Position numbers and translations under genes: made by a program
Shown: positions 29,472 through 38,438 of the stretch, piece after piece
Position numbering within the stretch: the stretch's first letter is position 1
Layout of the letters: every line of letters starts with the position of its first letter
The notes under the pieces: model-generated
Database searches by the model: none
The model's input: the letters and a program-made list of their open reading frames with translations, nothing else
What the model was told of the DNA's origin: nothing
Assembly: GCA_965233625.1 (NCBI GenBank)
Contig: OZ247499.1
Span: 3,038,001 to 3,102,000 of the forward strand
Reading direction: 5' to 3'
DNA from: G965233625 sp965233625
Lineage (GTDB): Bacteria; Planctomycetota; Planctomycetia; Pirellulales; Pirellulaceae
DNA: 64,000 bases

Positions 29472-29510
29472 CGTAAGTCACTCCGTAGGTTTTCTAAGAT
29501 GTAAGGCGTG

Positions 29511-31394
29511 TCATTGATGGATCACTTCTTCGATATCGCACATCGGAATGTCGAAGCACTGTGCATACGCGGCCAGGAATGCATCGTCGCTGCGTTGCTG
29601 CCACGTATCAATATCGTCCGGCGTCAGCGCGGGTAGTCCGAAACGTTCGATAAAATTCTTTTGAAAGCAAAGGTACCCGCCTTTGATCTGAAAACTGGTC
29701 AACCGCGCGTAGTAATGCATAACGGCTGAGTTCAAAAACCTTTGCAACAGTGGCGCCGGCAGCCAGTCCTGGCGCGGTGTGACGCTGTAACCGTTGCAGA
29801 ATAGTGCATTGCTGGGATCGAGGCGGAATTGTGGGCGGCGGTCGAATGTCTTGGTCAACAGTTTGGGGCCGGGAGCGTTGCGGCTCTGGTTGCGGCCCCA
29901 GGCGTACCACGCTTCCGCCGGGCGGCGCCCCTTGTCGCGGGTGGCCAGTGCTTCCTGATGCCGTTGCAGGTAGTCATAGGTCAGCGGGAACTGCCGCCGC
30001 ATCGCTTCTTCTTCGACGAGCTTCCAGGCGCCACCGGCGCGACGGTACGGGAAGATCACACGCAGGCTACGTTGTTTCTTCGCCGCATCGCTGGCATACC
30101 GCGAGATCCGTATCGCGGCGCGTGTGGCCCGCAGTTCGATGGGGCTGCCGTCCGCGGCGAAACACCCATCGCGACGCTTCTCAACCAGAAAGACGTCATC
30201 TTTCAGCGTGGCAAATCCGACCTGAATCTTCGCCACATCGGCCAGCCGCTGACCGGCGGTTTCCAGTTGCTTCAGGTTCCGCAAGTGGTGGGCGGGCGCC
30301 AGCCGCCATTTCCGGGCGTCCAGTTCTGCGTGCTTGATCCGCGTGAAGCGCACGCGATCGAGCGTCTGCGCATTAACAGGCGGTTTAATCGCCGCGTATT
30401 CAAAGTCTTCCGCTTGTTCCTTGCCTGTGAACAGCAGGCAGGTGTAAGCGCTGGCCTTGGCGAAGATCTGCACGGCGCCAAAATCCAGTATCCGCCGCAA
30501 ACCGCCCGATTGCTGCAGTTGCTCCCGCACACCGCGACCTGCCAGCGACGTGAACAGATTGTTCTGCGTGATCATCGCGGCGCAACCACCCGGCGCCAGC
30601 ATCTGCCGGGTTGTGTGCAGGAACAACAGCGCCAGGCTGAACGCGCCGCCCGCTTGCCCTTCAAACCGCTTTAAGAGCTGCTTGCGGTATGGCAAAGGCA
30701 ACGTCTGTAACTTTACATAAGGCGGATTTGTGGCGACGATATCAAACCCGCCAGGAACGTCCGCCAGCTTCCAGAGCTTCCCGGCGGGTGTCAGAAGTGT
30801 GTCAGCCTTAAAAAGTTTGAAATGCTCCGGCAGCGCCGTTTCCCCCTGCGATGCGAGTTGCAGTTCCAGCAGACAGCGGGCGTGCAACAATGATTGCGGG
30901 TCGATGTCAAACCCTGTCACTCGTTGAAGCGCTTCTGCGGAAGTGATGCCGTGCTGCTGCGATAAACGCTGCACCGCGCGGACCAGAAAACCACCGGCGC
31001 CGCAGGCCGGATCGCAGATAGACGGCGGTGCGTTGTCCTGCAAAACGTGTTCGCTTTCCTTGCGGATACCGGCGGCGACTTGCAGCAGATGTTCCACGAT
31101 ATAGCCGGGCGTATAAACGGCGCCGTGCAGTTTCCGCCGCCCCGGTTCAATCACAGCTTCCAGCACCTGTTCCACATGATGCAGACCGGGCTGTGGAGTC
31201 TCTGCCTGAAGCTGCGCGTAACGCTGCGTGGTTGCAGTGTCGTCGCCAGCGTTGAGCAGTTCCGCCGTGCCAGGCATCTTCCGCCGTATAGACGCAGGCA
31301 CGCGGTGGAAGTCCAGCCACCAGCGGATCATCGCCGCCCGCAACTGCCGGGCTTCCGCGACGGTGCCAGCGGATTTCTTAGGAAGCGCCGCCAT
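29511..31394 (-). CDS. Solo N6-adenine DNA methyltransferase (gamma class, Eco57I/TaqI-like)
   Basis: A 627-residue protein. YTPGYIVEHLL (94-104), motif I DPACGAGGF (128-136) and motif IV NPPY (223-226) in that order define a gamma-class adenine methyltransferase. The C-terminal ~250 residues resemble the TaqI/Eco57I-type target recognition domain. No N-terminal PD-(D/E)xK nuclease segment is obvious in the first 90 residues, and neither flanking gene is a nuclease, so it appears to be an orphan modification enzyme. It could regulate transcription, protect against an incoming restriction enzyme, or be the remnant of a system. GC content is like its neighbours. Confidence 0.88.
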   Translation of the reverse strand: MAALPKKSAGTVAEARQLRAAMIRWWLDFHRVPASIRRKMPGTAELLNAGDDTATTQRYAQLQAETPQPGLHHVEQVLEAVIEPGRRKLHGAVYTPGYIVEHLLQVAAGIRKESEHVLQDNAPPSICDPACGAGGFLVRAVQRLSQQHGITSAEALQRVTGFDIDPQSLLHARCLLELQLASQGETALPEHFKLFKADTLLTPAGKLWKLADVPGGFDIVATNPPYVKLQTLPLPYRKQLLKRFEGQAGGAFSLALLFLHTTRQMLAPGGCAAMITQNNLFTSLAGRGVREQLQQSGGLRRILDFGAVQIFAKASAYTCLLFTGKEQAEDFEYAAIKPPVNAQTLDRVRFTRIKHAELDARKWRLAPAHHLRNLKQLETAGQRLADVAKIQVGFATLKDDVFLVEKRRDGCFAADGSPIELRATRAAIRISRYASDAAKKQRSLRVIFPYRRAGGAWKLVEEEAMRRQFPLTYDYLQRHQEALATRDKGRRPAEAWYAWGRNQSRNAPGPKLLTKTFDRRPQFRLDPSNALFCNGYSVTPRQDWLPAPLLQRFLNSAVMHYYARLTSFQIKGGYLCFQKNFIERFGLPALTPDDIDTWQQRSDDAFLAAYAQCFDIPMCDIEEVIHQ

Positions 31395-31616
31395 TGCGAC
31401 CCGTGTGATGTTCTGAAGGTGAAGGTACTGCGCGACGCCGTCGTATCACCTTCTAGGTGTTACCCCGGTAAGTATAAGCCAATCGCATGTGCGATACTTC
31501 CCCGCCCAGCGTGGCGCCAATCTGGTGTAGAGGCCTGTATGGCCAGTGGACGAACCGGCTAAAATGGAGTCGAACGCCTGCACTTCGCAGATGCACGTTA
31601 CGGATAGGAGTTCCGA

Positions 31617-31832
31617 ATGTCCGACGTCAAAATCCGCCTCCGCGACCACGGTCCCCTAGTTGTTGAAGGGCCTATTACTCTGGTTGATGCGGAGGGTAAC
31701 CAGTACAAGATATCCAGCGATAAACCTGCAATTGCGCTCTGCCGCTGCGGAGCGTCGGGCAACCGTCCCTTCTGCGATGGCGCCCATAAGGCTTGCAGCT
31801 TTGACGCTGCCGACCGCGCACCGCAGGACTGA
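31617..31832 (+). CDS. CDGSH iron-sulfur protein
   Basis: A 71-residue protein with the CDGSH 2Fe-2S signature C-x-C-x2-S-x3-P-x-C-D-G-x-H at about residues 42-57 (CRCGASGNRPFCDGAH), giving three cysteines and one histidine as cluster ligands. The N-terminal strand region GPLVVEGPITLVD is usual. Single-motif bacterial proteins of this kind are thought to act in electron or cluster transfer. The ATG is preceded by TAGGAG. The next gene starts 41 bp downstream and may be cotranscribed. Confidence 0.93.
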   Translation: MSDVKIRLRDHGPLVVEGPITLVDAEGNQYKISSDKPAIALCRCGASGNRPFCDGAHKACSFDAADRAPQD

Positions 31833-31873
31833 TTACCGCTTCTTACCAATCCCCGGCGCCGGGCTTTTTCAGC

Positions 31874-33013
31874 ATGCAAGATCTGGCTTTGCAAGGCGGT
31901 TCAGCCGCAATCCCCGGTGGCCCGCCCGCATGGCCGCAGCCTGACGCGAACGTTGCCGAAGCGTTGCAGCAACTCTACGCATCCGGCGACTGGGGCAGGT
32001 ACGAATGTGCAGCCCACAACAGCACGACGCAGCAACTGGCGGCATGGCTGCAAACAGAGCATGTGCTGTTGTGTAGTTCTGGGACCATCGCCGTCGAACT
32101 AGCCCTGCGCGGGCTAAACATCGGCGCCGGCGACGAAGTGATCATGGCAGCGTACGATTTCAGCGCGAACTTCCGCGCGATCGAAGCCACCGGCGCCCGC
32201 CCGGTGCTGGTGGACGTTCTGCCTACCAACCGCACGCTGGACCCTGCGCAACTGCAACAGGCGGCGGGTGAAAACGTGAAGGCCGTGCTGGTTTCGCACT
32301 TGCATGGCGGAATGGCGAATATGCAGCAGATCTGCAGCCTCGCCGCCAGCAACGGTTGGCAGGTGGTAGAAGACGCTTGTCAGGTGCATGGCGCCACGGT
32401 TCAAGGGAAGCCGGCAGGCTGCTGGGGCGATGTGGGCGTGACCAGTTTTGGCGGCAGTAAACTGGTGACGGCCGGGCGTGGCGGCGCCGTCTTCACCGCT
32501 TCGCCTCAAATTTTTCAACGCGTGAAAATCAGCAATGACCGGGGTAACGAGGCATACCCGATGTCCGCGCTGCAAGCTGCCGTGATTTCTCCGCAGTTGC
32601 AGTCGCTGGCCGTACACCATGCAAAGCGCCGGGCCGCCGTGGCGAAGTTAACGCAGCAACTGGCGCCGGTTGAGTGTCTGCGGCCGGTGGACAATGGCGA
32701 TGTGGATTGTGACCCTGCGTATTACAAACTCGCGTTCCGGTATGAGGCGGAAAAGTGCGGCGACGTACCGCGTGAAACTTTCTGCGCCGCGGTGCGGGCC
32801 GAAGGTGTAGCGCTGGACGCCGGTTTCCGCGGCTTCGCCAAGCGATCTTCCCGCCGCTGCCGTCGCCCTGTGGAAACACCGCACAGCGCGGATGCTGCTG
32901 CTACCACCGTGGTGTTGCATCACCCGCTGTTGCTGGCAGACGACGCGATAATCCAGCAGTCGGCAGCGGCCATTCAGAAGGTGTACGACGCTGTGCGGCG
33001 TGGAATACTTTGA
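31874..33013 (+). CDS. DegT/DnrJ/EryC1/StrS-family PLP aminotransferase
   Basis: A 379-residue enzyme of aspartate-aminotransferase fold type I. SSGTIAVELALRGLNIGAGDEVI (about 68-90) binds the cofactor phosphate, EDACQVHGA (about 166-174) has Asp168 for the pyridine nitrogen, and Lys196 in SFGGSKLVT is the Schiff-base lysine. Family members transaminate keto-sugars for cell-surface or secondary-metabolite sugars. The C-terminal region is more divergent than usual. It lies after the CDGSH gene; no other sugar-nucleotide genes are adjacent, so the substrate is unknown. Confidence 0.9.
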   Translation: MQDLALQGGSAAIPGGPPAWPQPDANVAEALQQLYASGDWGRYECAAHNSTTQQLAAWLQTEHVLLCSSGTIAVELALRGLNIGAGDEVIMAAYDFSANFRAIEATGARPVLVDVLPTNRTLDPAQLQQAAGENVKAVLVSHLHGGMANMQQICSLAASNGWQVVEDACQVHGATVQGKPAGCWGDVGVTSFGGSKLVTAGRGGAVFTASPQIFQRVKISNDRGNEAYPMSALQAAVISPQLQSLAVHHAKRRAAVAKLTQQLAPVECLRPVDNGDVDCDPAYYKLAFRYEAEKCGDVPRETFCAAVRAEGVALDAGFRGFAKRSSRRCRRPVETPHSADAAATTVVLHHPLLLADDAIIQQSAAAIQKVYDAVRRGIL

Positions 33014-33019
33014 TGTGAT

Positions 33020-34000
33020 CTAACGCTGCAAGTATCGTTCGAGCCATTGAACCGTTTGTTCTTCGCCCAAGAAGCTTTGCAGAGGCCAGTACGGGCGTTT
33101 GCCCGCAGAGCATCTTGTGCGGGGCGGGATCGGCTGCGCGGTGGAGCCACAGACGCGGCACGGCTGCTCGATCGAGCGGTTTTTGTCTGCGGCTTTGCAA
33201 CGTGAGCAGTGCGAGTCTACGTACCACTTGCGGCCCTCGACGCGTCCCGTGGTAAAAGCCTCGACACGTAACGGGATAAAGCTGCCATCGGCCTGTGGCT
33301 GCAGTGCGGTGTCGATGGCTGCGGATAACGGTTTCAGGGGGGCGAATGCATCGCCGTCTTCCAGCAACGCGTGAATTACCTCACGCAGCAGTTCAAGTTG
33401 CGGCCGGCTGGGTGCTCTGGTGACCCAGAAGCTGTACCACGCGGGCTGCGTGTACTTGAAATGCTGACGCCACTTCAGATCCGTCCCGGAACCTCGCACC
33501 ACGCTGTCCACACGCGCGTGCAGATCCGGGCTGAGGGTGGAAACGTCGATCAGCCCGAAGCAACCGGCGAGTGGGGTTTCTGGCTGTTGTGACAGATCCA
33601 TGTCACCCGTTGCGTCGTAAAACACGTTGGCGGGGCAGCCCTGACAATGCGCCGCCACTTCTTCACGGCCGCCATAGGGTTCCAGCACTTCCTCGGCGCG
33701 GAACGCCGTGGCGTCTTCTGCGGCCGTCTGCGACGTTACATCGGGCGCCACACAGATGCCTTCGTAGATGCGGCCTTCGCGAACAGCGGTGGAATAGGCA
33801 CGCAACGGAATAAGCTGCCGGTAGGCCCAGGCGGGATCTTCCCAGCGATCAAACTCCGTGCGGATCGCGCAGCCATGAGCCAGGGTCCAGCGGATAAACT
33901 CAGGAGTGGCGGGCAACGTGAAGACTTTCCTTTCGTATTTGTCAGGTGTGATTTGCCTTAACCCCGTTGGACGGGCGCCTACCGATGCTGCAGACTCCAT
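33020..34000 (-). CDS. Hypothetical protein with zinc-ribbon-like cysteine clusters
   Basis: A 326-residue soluble protein that I do not assign to a family. HCQGCPANVFYD lies near residue 118. A C-x2-C-x12-C-x2-C cluster (HCSRCK ... PCRVCG) lies near residues 266-285 and looks like a zinc ribbon. Further single cysteines (GCFGL, TRCSAG) could add ligands. The first ~13 codons overlap an inverted repeat related to the dispersed GGCGCC palindrome, so the true start might be a little downstream, but no better start codon with an SD is present. It converges with the aminotransferase gene. Confidence 0.65.
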   Translation of the reverse strand: MESAASVGARPTGLRQITPDKYERKVFTLPATPEFIRWTLAHGCAIRTEFDRWEDPAWAYRQLIPLRAYSTAVREGRIYEGICVAPDVTSQTAAEDATAFRAEEVLEPYGGREEVAAHCQGCPANVFYDATGDMDLSQQPETPLAGCFGLIDVSTLSPDLHARVDSVVRGSGTDLKWRQHFKYTQPAWYSFWVTRAPSRPQLELLREVIHALLEDGDAFAPLKPLSAAIDTALQPQADGSFIPLRVEAFTTGRVEGRKWYVDSHCSRCKAADKNRSIEQPCRVCGSTAQPIPPRTRCSAGKRPYWPLQSFLGEEQTVQWLERYLQR

Positions 34001-34011
34001 CGGTACCGACG

Positions 34012-34032
34012 GTAGGCGGGCGCCTGCCCTAC
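34012..34032. repeat. Dispersed palindromic repeat, variant copy 3
   Basis: Shares GTAGG and the GGCGCCTGCC core with the copies at 6769 and 12023, but ends CCTAC, so the arms are complementary in a different way. A half copy in opposite orientation (GGGCGCCTACC) lies at about 33972-33983, giving a larger inverted repeat across the start of the 33020-34000 gene. Confidence 0.65.
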
Positions 34033-34037
34033 ACGTT

Positions 34038-34718
34038 TTAGGTTGATTCTAGCGGTGGAATCTGCCAGTCGATGGGTTTATGGCCGGCTTGGCTTAGAGC
34101 CTGGTTCACTTTGGAAAATGGCTTGCTGCCGAAGAAGCCGTTGCGGGCGGATAGCGGCGATGGATGGGCGGATTCGATGACGATGTGACGGTTGGCGTCG
34201 ATGAGCTTTACCTTCTTCCGTGCGTAGCCGCCCCAGAGCAGAAAGACGACGGGTTCCTGCTTTTCGTTCACCTTGCGGATGATGGCATCGGTGAACTTCT
34301 CCCAACCCTTGCCCTTGTGCGAATTGGCGGCGGCCTGGCGGACGGTCAATACCGCGTTGAGCATCAGCACACCTTGACTGGCCCAGTGCGTTAGATAGCC
34401 GTGGCCGGGAATCGTCGCCCCGATATCCGTGGCCATCTCTTTGTAGATGTTGGCCAATGATGGCGGAGGTTTCACGCCCGGTTTGACGCTGAAGCACAAA
34501 CCGTGCGCCTGCCCGGGGCCGTGATAGGGATCCTGCCCCAGCAGAAACACGCGGACATCTTCATAAGGGGTGAGTTCCAGGGCGGTGAAGACTTCTTCTG
34601 GCGGCGGGAACACCGTATGGGCGCCGCGTTGCTGCTCTACAAACTGCTCCAGCTCTGCGATGTAGGGCTGCTGCAATTCTTCCTGAAGCACGGGTTGCCA
34701 GGTGGCGGGTAGATCCAT
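34038..34718 (-). CDS. ung: Uracil-DNA glycosylase, family 1
   Basis: Removes uracil from DNA to start base excision repair. The 226-residue protein has the catalytic water-activating loop LLGQDPYHGPGQAHGLCFSV beginning near residue 59 (catalytic Asp63) and the minor-groove leucine loop HPSPLSARNGFFG with the conserved His near the C terminus. Length and motif spacing are those of family 1 Ung. It is separated from the next gene by a dispersed repeat. Confidence 0.96.
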   Translation of the reverse strand: MDLPATWQPVLQEELQQPYIAELEQFVEQQRGAHTVFPPPEEVFTALELTPYEDVRVFLLGQDPYHGPGQAHGLCFSVKPGVKPPPSLANIYKEMATDIGATIPGHGYLTHWASQGVLMLNAVLTVRQAAANSHKGKGWEKFTDAIIRKVNEKQEPVVFLLWGGYARKKVKLIDANRHIVIESAHPSPLSARNGFFGSKPFSKVNQALSQAGHKPIDWQIPPLEST

Positions 34719-34771
34719 CGTTGCGTTTCCATCTACGCGTTTAGGTTACGTCCGTGGCGGATTGCTGCCGC

Positions 34772-35185
34772 TTAATCTTCGAATTCCGAGTCGGCACCCT
34801 CGGCATACGCCCCGAATATCAGCCGGTCGGCGCCACGGTAGATTCGGTACCAGCCATAGAAGAACGCGAAGCTGCCCATCCCTGCCAGACCGACAACGGG
34901 GCGACGGTAACCACCCTGGATGTAATAGGCGGCGAGGAAAAAAAGCAGAATCCAGACGGTCGCCGCCAGCACGATGCCCACACCGATGAGAAGATCTCGG
35001 ACACCCTTTTTCCGCATCGAACGGCCGCGTTCGGTAAACAACTTGTGCATGACGTTATCCACAAATTGCGTTTCCAGGCCGTTCTCTAGCAGCATATTGC
35101 GGACATCTTCTTTGCTATCGCCCCAGACCAGGCGGGCACGGGCGTCGACCAGCAGCTTCTCAACTTTTTCTGGATCAGGATGCAT
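34772..35185 (-). CDS. Hypothetical membrane protein
   Basis: A 137-residue protein starting at ATG 35185; a TTG codon directly before it is less likely. The N-terminal ~65 residues are charged and helical (EKVEKLLVDARARL, NMLLENGLETQFVDNVM). Two hydrophobic helices follow (about 67-90 and 96-112), then an acidic tail. It probably sits in the inner membrane with both ends in the cytoplasm. No family is recognised; the N-terminal helical part resembles small regulatory helices of other planctomycete membrane proteins. Confidence 0.65.
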   Translation of the reverse strand: MHPDPEKVEKLLVDARARLVWGDSKEDVRNMLLENGLETQFVDNVMHKLFTERGRSMRKKGVRDLLIGVGIVLAATVWILLFFLAAYYIQGGYRRPVVGLAGMGSFAFFYGWYRIYRGADRLIFGAYAEGADSEFED

Positions 35186-35318
35186 CAATCTCGGGTCCGC
35201 TCTTCGCCGCAGAAAATTTCAACCGGGTGTAACGGTTGTGCCGATGATAACCGCTGACGCGATTATTCCGGCGTTGGCATTACACACCACTACACGTATC
35301 TGAGCAAGTTAACTGAAC

Positions 35319-36269
35319 ATGCCCACTCTATCTCTTTTCCGCAGTCTAACGCTGTTAGTGCTGCTGACATCCGCCGTCACCGCCACGGCGGCTGAGCCTC
35401 TTGTGCCTGGCACCGGCAAATGGATCAGCCGGGTTGGTGATGATTTCGAAGACGAGAACTGGAAGTTTTACCATAACTTCCCCAAAAGCACGTACGACGA
35501 TGACGAAAACCAGCGTTTCCCCACGGGGCGTTCGAAGAACGGTCGCTGGTTTGAAGGCCCCAAACGCGGCCAGCCGGACATCATCCGTCGCGTGAAGACG
35601 CCGCCAGGCGGCCCCAAGGGCAGCACCCACGCGCTGGAGCTGCGGACGCTGCGTTCGGGCTTCCCCAATTCGTACACCTATAAGATGCAGCAGGACGACT
35701 TCATCGCCAGCGTGCAGAACCGCATGGGTGGTTCGATCCCTGTTAGCCGCGCGCCCAGCGTTGTAACGCACGTTTACCTGCCGCCCATTAAAGAATGGGA
35801 AAACCGCACCGGCCCGACCTTCGCCTTCCGCGTGGCGTTGGAAACCCGCAAGCCTGCGGAACGTAAAGGTCTGTTCTCGGCCTTCGGTCCTTCGGAAGAA
35901 GATGAACTGTACTGGCCCGGCATGTTCATCTGCCTCGAAAGCGAAACCGACAAGAACCGCCAGTACGATTCCGCCTACATCCGCGTCCGCGCCGCCCGCA
36001 ACGGTGGTGACTTCAAGGCAAAGCAGATTAAACAGACCGGCTGGTGGACGCTCGGTATTTCCGTCACGCCCGATGGCCGCGTGCATTATTACGCCAGCCC
36101 CGGCGTCGATCCGCTGACGCATGAAGATTACATCACCACGCAGTATCCCTACGGCTACCGCGCACTGCGTTTCAAAGCCTTCTTCTACAACGTCTGCAAC
36201 CGCGACGATGGCAAAACCTGGTCCACCTCGTGGATCATCGACGATCCCAAACTGTACCTGATGCACTAA
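35319..36269 (+). CDS. Secreted hypothetical protein
   Basis: A 316-residue exported protein with a signal peptide (about 1-25, ending TATAAEP). The mature part is rich in aromatics and beta-strand-like segments (FAFRVALETRK, WWTLGISVTPDGRVHYYASPG), consistent with a jelly-roll or lectin-like fold, but no family is recognised with confidence. It is followed by a good intrinsic terminator at 36325, so it is probably monocistronic. Codon usage is typical of highly biased local genes. Confidence 0.7.
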   Translation: MPTLSLFRSLTLLVLLTSAVTATAAEPLVPGTGKWISRVGDDFEDENWKFYHNFPKSTYDDDENQRFPTGRSKNGRWFEGPKRGQPDIIRRVKTPPGGPKGSTHALELRTLRSGFPNSYTYKMQQDDFIASVQNRMGGSIPVSRAPSVVTHVYLPPIKEWENRTGPTFAFRVALETRKPAERKGLFSAFGPSEEDELYWPGMFICLESETDKNRQYDSAYIRVRAARNGGDFKAKQIKQTGWWTLGISVTPDGRVHYYASPGVDPLTHEDYITTQYPYGYRALRFKAFFYNVCNRDDGKTWSTSWIIDDPKLYLMH

Positions 36270-36324
36270 ACGCTGCCGGCGGCCCACACCGCCAGAGCCT
36301 TTACCATCTGCACAGCATTCCCGC

Positions 36325-36355
36325 GGCGGGCTGAACTTTCAGTCCGCCGTTTTTT
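36325..36355 (+). terminator. Intrinsic terminator of the secreted hypothetical gene
   Basis: A 10-bp stem (36325-36334, GGCGGGCTGA, with 36339-36348, TCAGTCCGCC, one G-T wobble), a 4-nt loop and six T residues after one G. It lies 56 bp after the stop codon at 36269. Confidence 0.9.
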
Positions 36356-36532
36356 GTTTCTTGGGGGATGTCTGCTAACGCACTTTGTTGCCGCTGTTAA
36401 ACGCTCACCGCGTGGTATTTAACATCTGCGGCGGCGTAAGGTTAATTATCAGTGAAGGACTCTGAGGAACGCGCGACTCCAGCGATATAGTGAATTTGGT
36501 TTACCACTCGCTATTATCCTGGGAGGACCGTT

Positions 36533-37396
36533 TTGAAACGTCACGCGTTTACTCTGGTGGAGCTGCTCGTTGTGATCGCCATTATTGGCGTCCTGGTCGC
36601 ATTGCTGCTGCCAGCCGTACAAGCCGCCCGCGAAGCAGCGCGGAGATCGAGCTGCACGAATAATCTGAAGCAGATCGGCCTGGCCCTGCATAACCACGCC
36701 AACACCTACAACGACCGGCTGCCAGAAGGTTACGAAGGCACGGGCAAATACGCCTGGTCCACTTTCATTCTGCCATTTATCGAACAGGGTTCCGCTTACG
36801 ATAAGACGGATATCCGCACCAGCGAAACCTATTCCGGATCGGCAGCGGAAGTCCTGGCCGCGGAACTTGATCTGTTCCGTTGTCCGTCCGATCCTGGGCC
36901 GGACACCAATCCGTTCTGGAACAATCTTCCTACGTCCAACTATCCGTCAAACCGCAGCCTGTTCTACAACGTGCCCGGAGATACGGACATCAACCGTAAT
37001 CTCAAGGGCACCAAACTAGCCGAAATCACAGATGGCCTGAGCAACACGATTTTCGTGGGCGAACGCGATGGCATGCAGAATGTTGCGGCCATTTTCATTG
37101 GCCACGACCGGGCGTTTGCCTCGGTAGTGGGCGACAGTCTGTGGCCGATCAATACAAACATCGAGCAGCCGTATAAAGATGAGCCTGACCCGTCCTCTTT
37201 GAGTTCGGTTGACCCGGACAACAAACGCTCGACGTTCACCAGCTTGCATCCTGGCGGTGCTTTATTCCTGTTGGGGGATGGCTCTGTGAGGTTCGTTGCC
37301 GAAACGATCGAAAGCACGCCCGATAGCATCACACCGGGCACGACTTACGAGAATCTGATGAGCCACAACGATGGCAACCCCCTCGGTGACTTCTAA
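36533..37396 (+). CDS. DUF1559 protein with prepilin-type N terminus
   Basis: A 287-residue planctomycete-specific protein. FTLVELLVVIAIIGVLVALLLPAVQ at residues 6-30 is the type IV prepilin/pseudopilin leader with cleavage expected before FTLVE. The rest, with CTNNLKQIGLALHNH and the C-terminal LHPGGALFLLGDGSVRFV, is DUF1559. Planctomycetes carry many paralogues, probably secreted or assembled as pseudopilin-like subunits. The start is a TTG at 36533 with a strong GGGAGGA SD about 5 nt upstream; there is no nearby in-frame ATG. The stop overlaps the start of the next gene (TAATG), so the two are coupled. Confidence 0.95.
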   Translation: MKRHAFTLVELLVVIAIIGVLVALLLPAVQAAREAARRSSCTNNLKQIGLALHNHANTYNDRLPEGYEGTGKYAWSTFILPFIEQGSAYDKTDIRTSETYSGSAAEVLAAELDLFRCPSDPGPDTNPFWNNLPTSNYPSNRSLFYNVPGDTDINRNLKGTKLAEITDGLSNTIFVGERDGMQNVAAIFIGHDRAFASVVGDSLWPINTNIEQPYKDEPDPSSLSSVDPDNKRSTFTSLHPGGALFLLGDGSVRFVAETIESTPDSITPGTTYENLMSHNDGNPLGDF

Positions 37397-37782
37397 TGTC
37401 AGCATCCGCCAACTTTAATCGGCGCCTCGGTTGGGGGCTGCTTCTGGTATGCATCGTCGCAGCGTCCGGCTGCGGCGGTAACGCCCGGCAGAACATGAGC
37501 GGTAAGGTCACCTATGATGGTGAGCCTGTGCAGCAGGGCACCATTGTGTTTACGCAAGCCGGTACGGTGGGCGGACACGCGTCGATCCGCGATGGCGTCT
37601 ACGATACTGCAGAGGGAACAAACCTTGGCGTGCTGCCAGGGATGAACGATGTGGTGATCAAAGGTTACCACCCCGCTGAAGGGGACGATGTTCCCAGAAA
37701 GCCACTCTTCCCACCCTACGAGAAGCAGATCGAAGTGATGCCCGGTTCAAAAGGCATCGACTTCAATGTTCCCGCAAAATAG
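37396..37782 (+). CDS. Small lipoprotein with transthyretin-like domain
   Basis: A 128-residue protein with a lipobox (VAASGC, lipidated Cys near residue 27). The mature part contains GKVTYDGEPVQQGTIVF, the strand pattern of the short carboxypeptidase-regulatory (transthyretin-like) domains found downstream of DUF1559 genes. It is presumably anchored in the outer membrane or the periplasmic face. It starts within the stop codon of the DUF1559 gene, which argues that the two products work together. Function is unknown. Confidence 0.85.
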   Translation: MSASANFNRRLGWGLLLVCIVAASGCGGNARQNMSGKVTYDGEPVQQGTIVFTQAGTVGGHASIRDGVYDTAEGTNLGVLPGMNDVVIKGYHPAEGDDVPRKPLFPPYEKQIEVMPGSKGIDFNVPAK

Positions 37783-37821
37783 GTAATTCGCGGCACTGAG
37801 GCGACGCCATATTGAAGGCTA

Positions 37822-38025
37822 TTAGCGGCCCATCGAGTTTTTGACGGACTTGACGGTTTGAAAGTCCGCGAATCGCTCGACCAGTCGTTCCAGCTCCGCA
37901 TCCAGCCAGCTTTCAAGTTTTGTGGGCTGACTGGTCACGAAGGCGCCATGCTTTGTAGGGATCGCGCTGCACGCCTGGGTGGCAGGAATATTTGCGATCG
38001 CGGTCTGGTGGGTTAAAGGCGTCAT
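37822..38025 (-). CDS. Small hypothetical protein
   Basis: A 67-residue protein. GAGGAG lies 8 nt upstream of the ATG on the minus strand, which supports a real gene. The N-terminal half is Thr/Ala/Gln-rich and the C-terminal half is an amphipathic helix (WLDAELERLVERF). No family is recognised. It converges with the lipoprotein gene. Could be a regulator or a small binding partner, but nothing in the sequence settles this. Confidence 0.5.
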   Translation of the reverse strand: MTPLTHQTAIANIPATQACSAIPTKHGAFVTSQPTKLESWLDAELERLVERFADFQTVKSVKNSMGR

Positions 38026-38438
38026 GGTCGTGGCTCCTCAGGTCGCGGCGGCTATGGTTTAGCCTCACCGCCCGAATACGAAGCAAATACGGCGCCAATC
38101 CCTGAATACTAGGGACGCATTGCGTTGTAACATCTTGTATCGTAGATGCTTACGCTGCCGCTTCTGCTTTTTTTCAGCGGCGGTCATAGACTCGCGACAT
38201 CAGAAATGTTGCCTGAATGACACACTTTGTCGCAAATTGGAGGCATGGTGCTGCTTAGTATAGGCGCAGGGTGTGCGCAGAACCGGTGCAATGCATGGAG
38301 CCGGCAAATCTAGAAAAAACCGCAAAACCGGCATTCCCGGTACAGGCGTAAAAAGGGTATAGCCGACATATTGAAGTGACAGACACGCTATCGGAAGTAT
38401 GCTTCGACTGTGCTCGACCGCTGAGAAGGAGTCTCGCT
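38026..38438. other. 413-bp intergenic region before lpxA
   Basis: No gene seen. It contains the SD of the small leftward gene and the SD AGAAGGAG of lpxA. A GC-rich stem (GCCGCT at 38157-38162 with AGCGGC at 38176-38181) has seven T residues in its loop; the Ts are not positioned to act as a terminator. The rest looks like an ordinary divergent promoter region. Confidence 0.4.

Noticed and set aside
29511..31832. Reading the DNA methylase and CDGSH genes as one defence island
   Set aside because: They are divergent, have chromosomal base composition, and no nuclease, helicase or toxin-like gene is present between 28989 and 33013.
35355..36287. A 310-codon minus-strand frame over the secreted hypothetical gene
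   Set aside because: The sense gene has a signal peptide and a downstream terminator on its own strand; the antisense product has no coherent domain.
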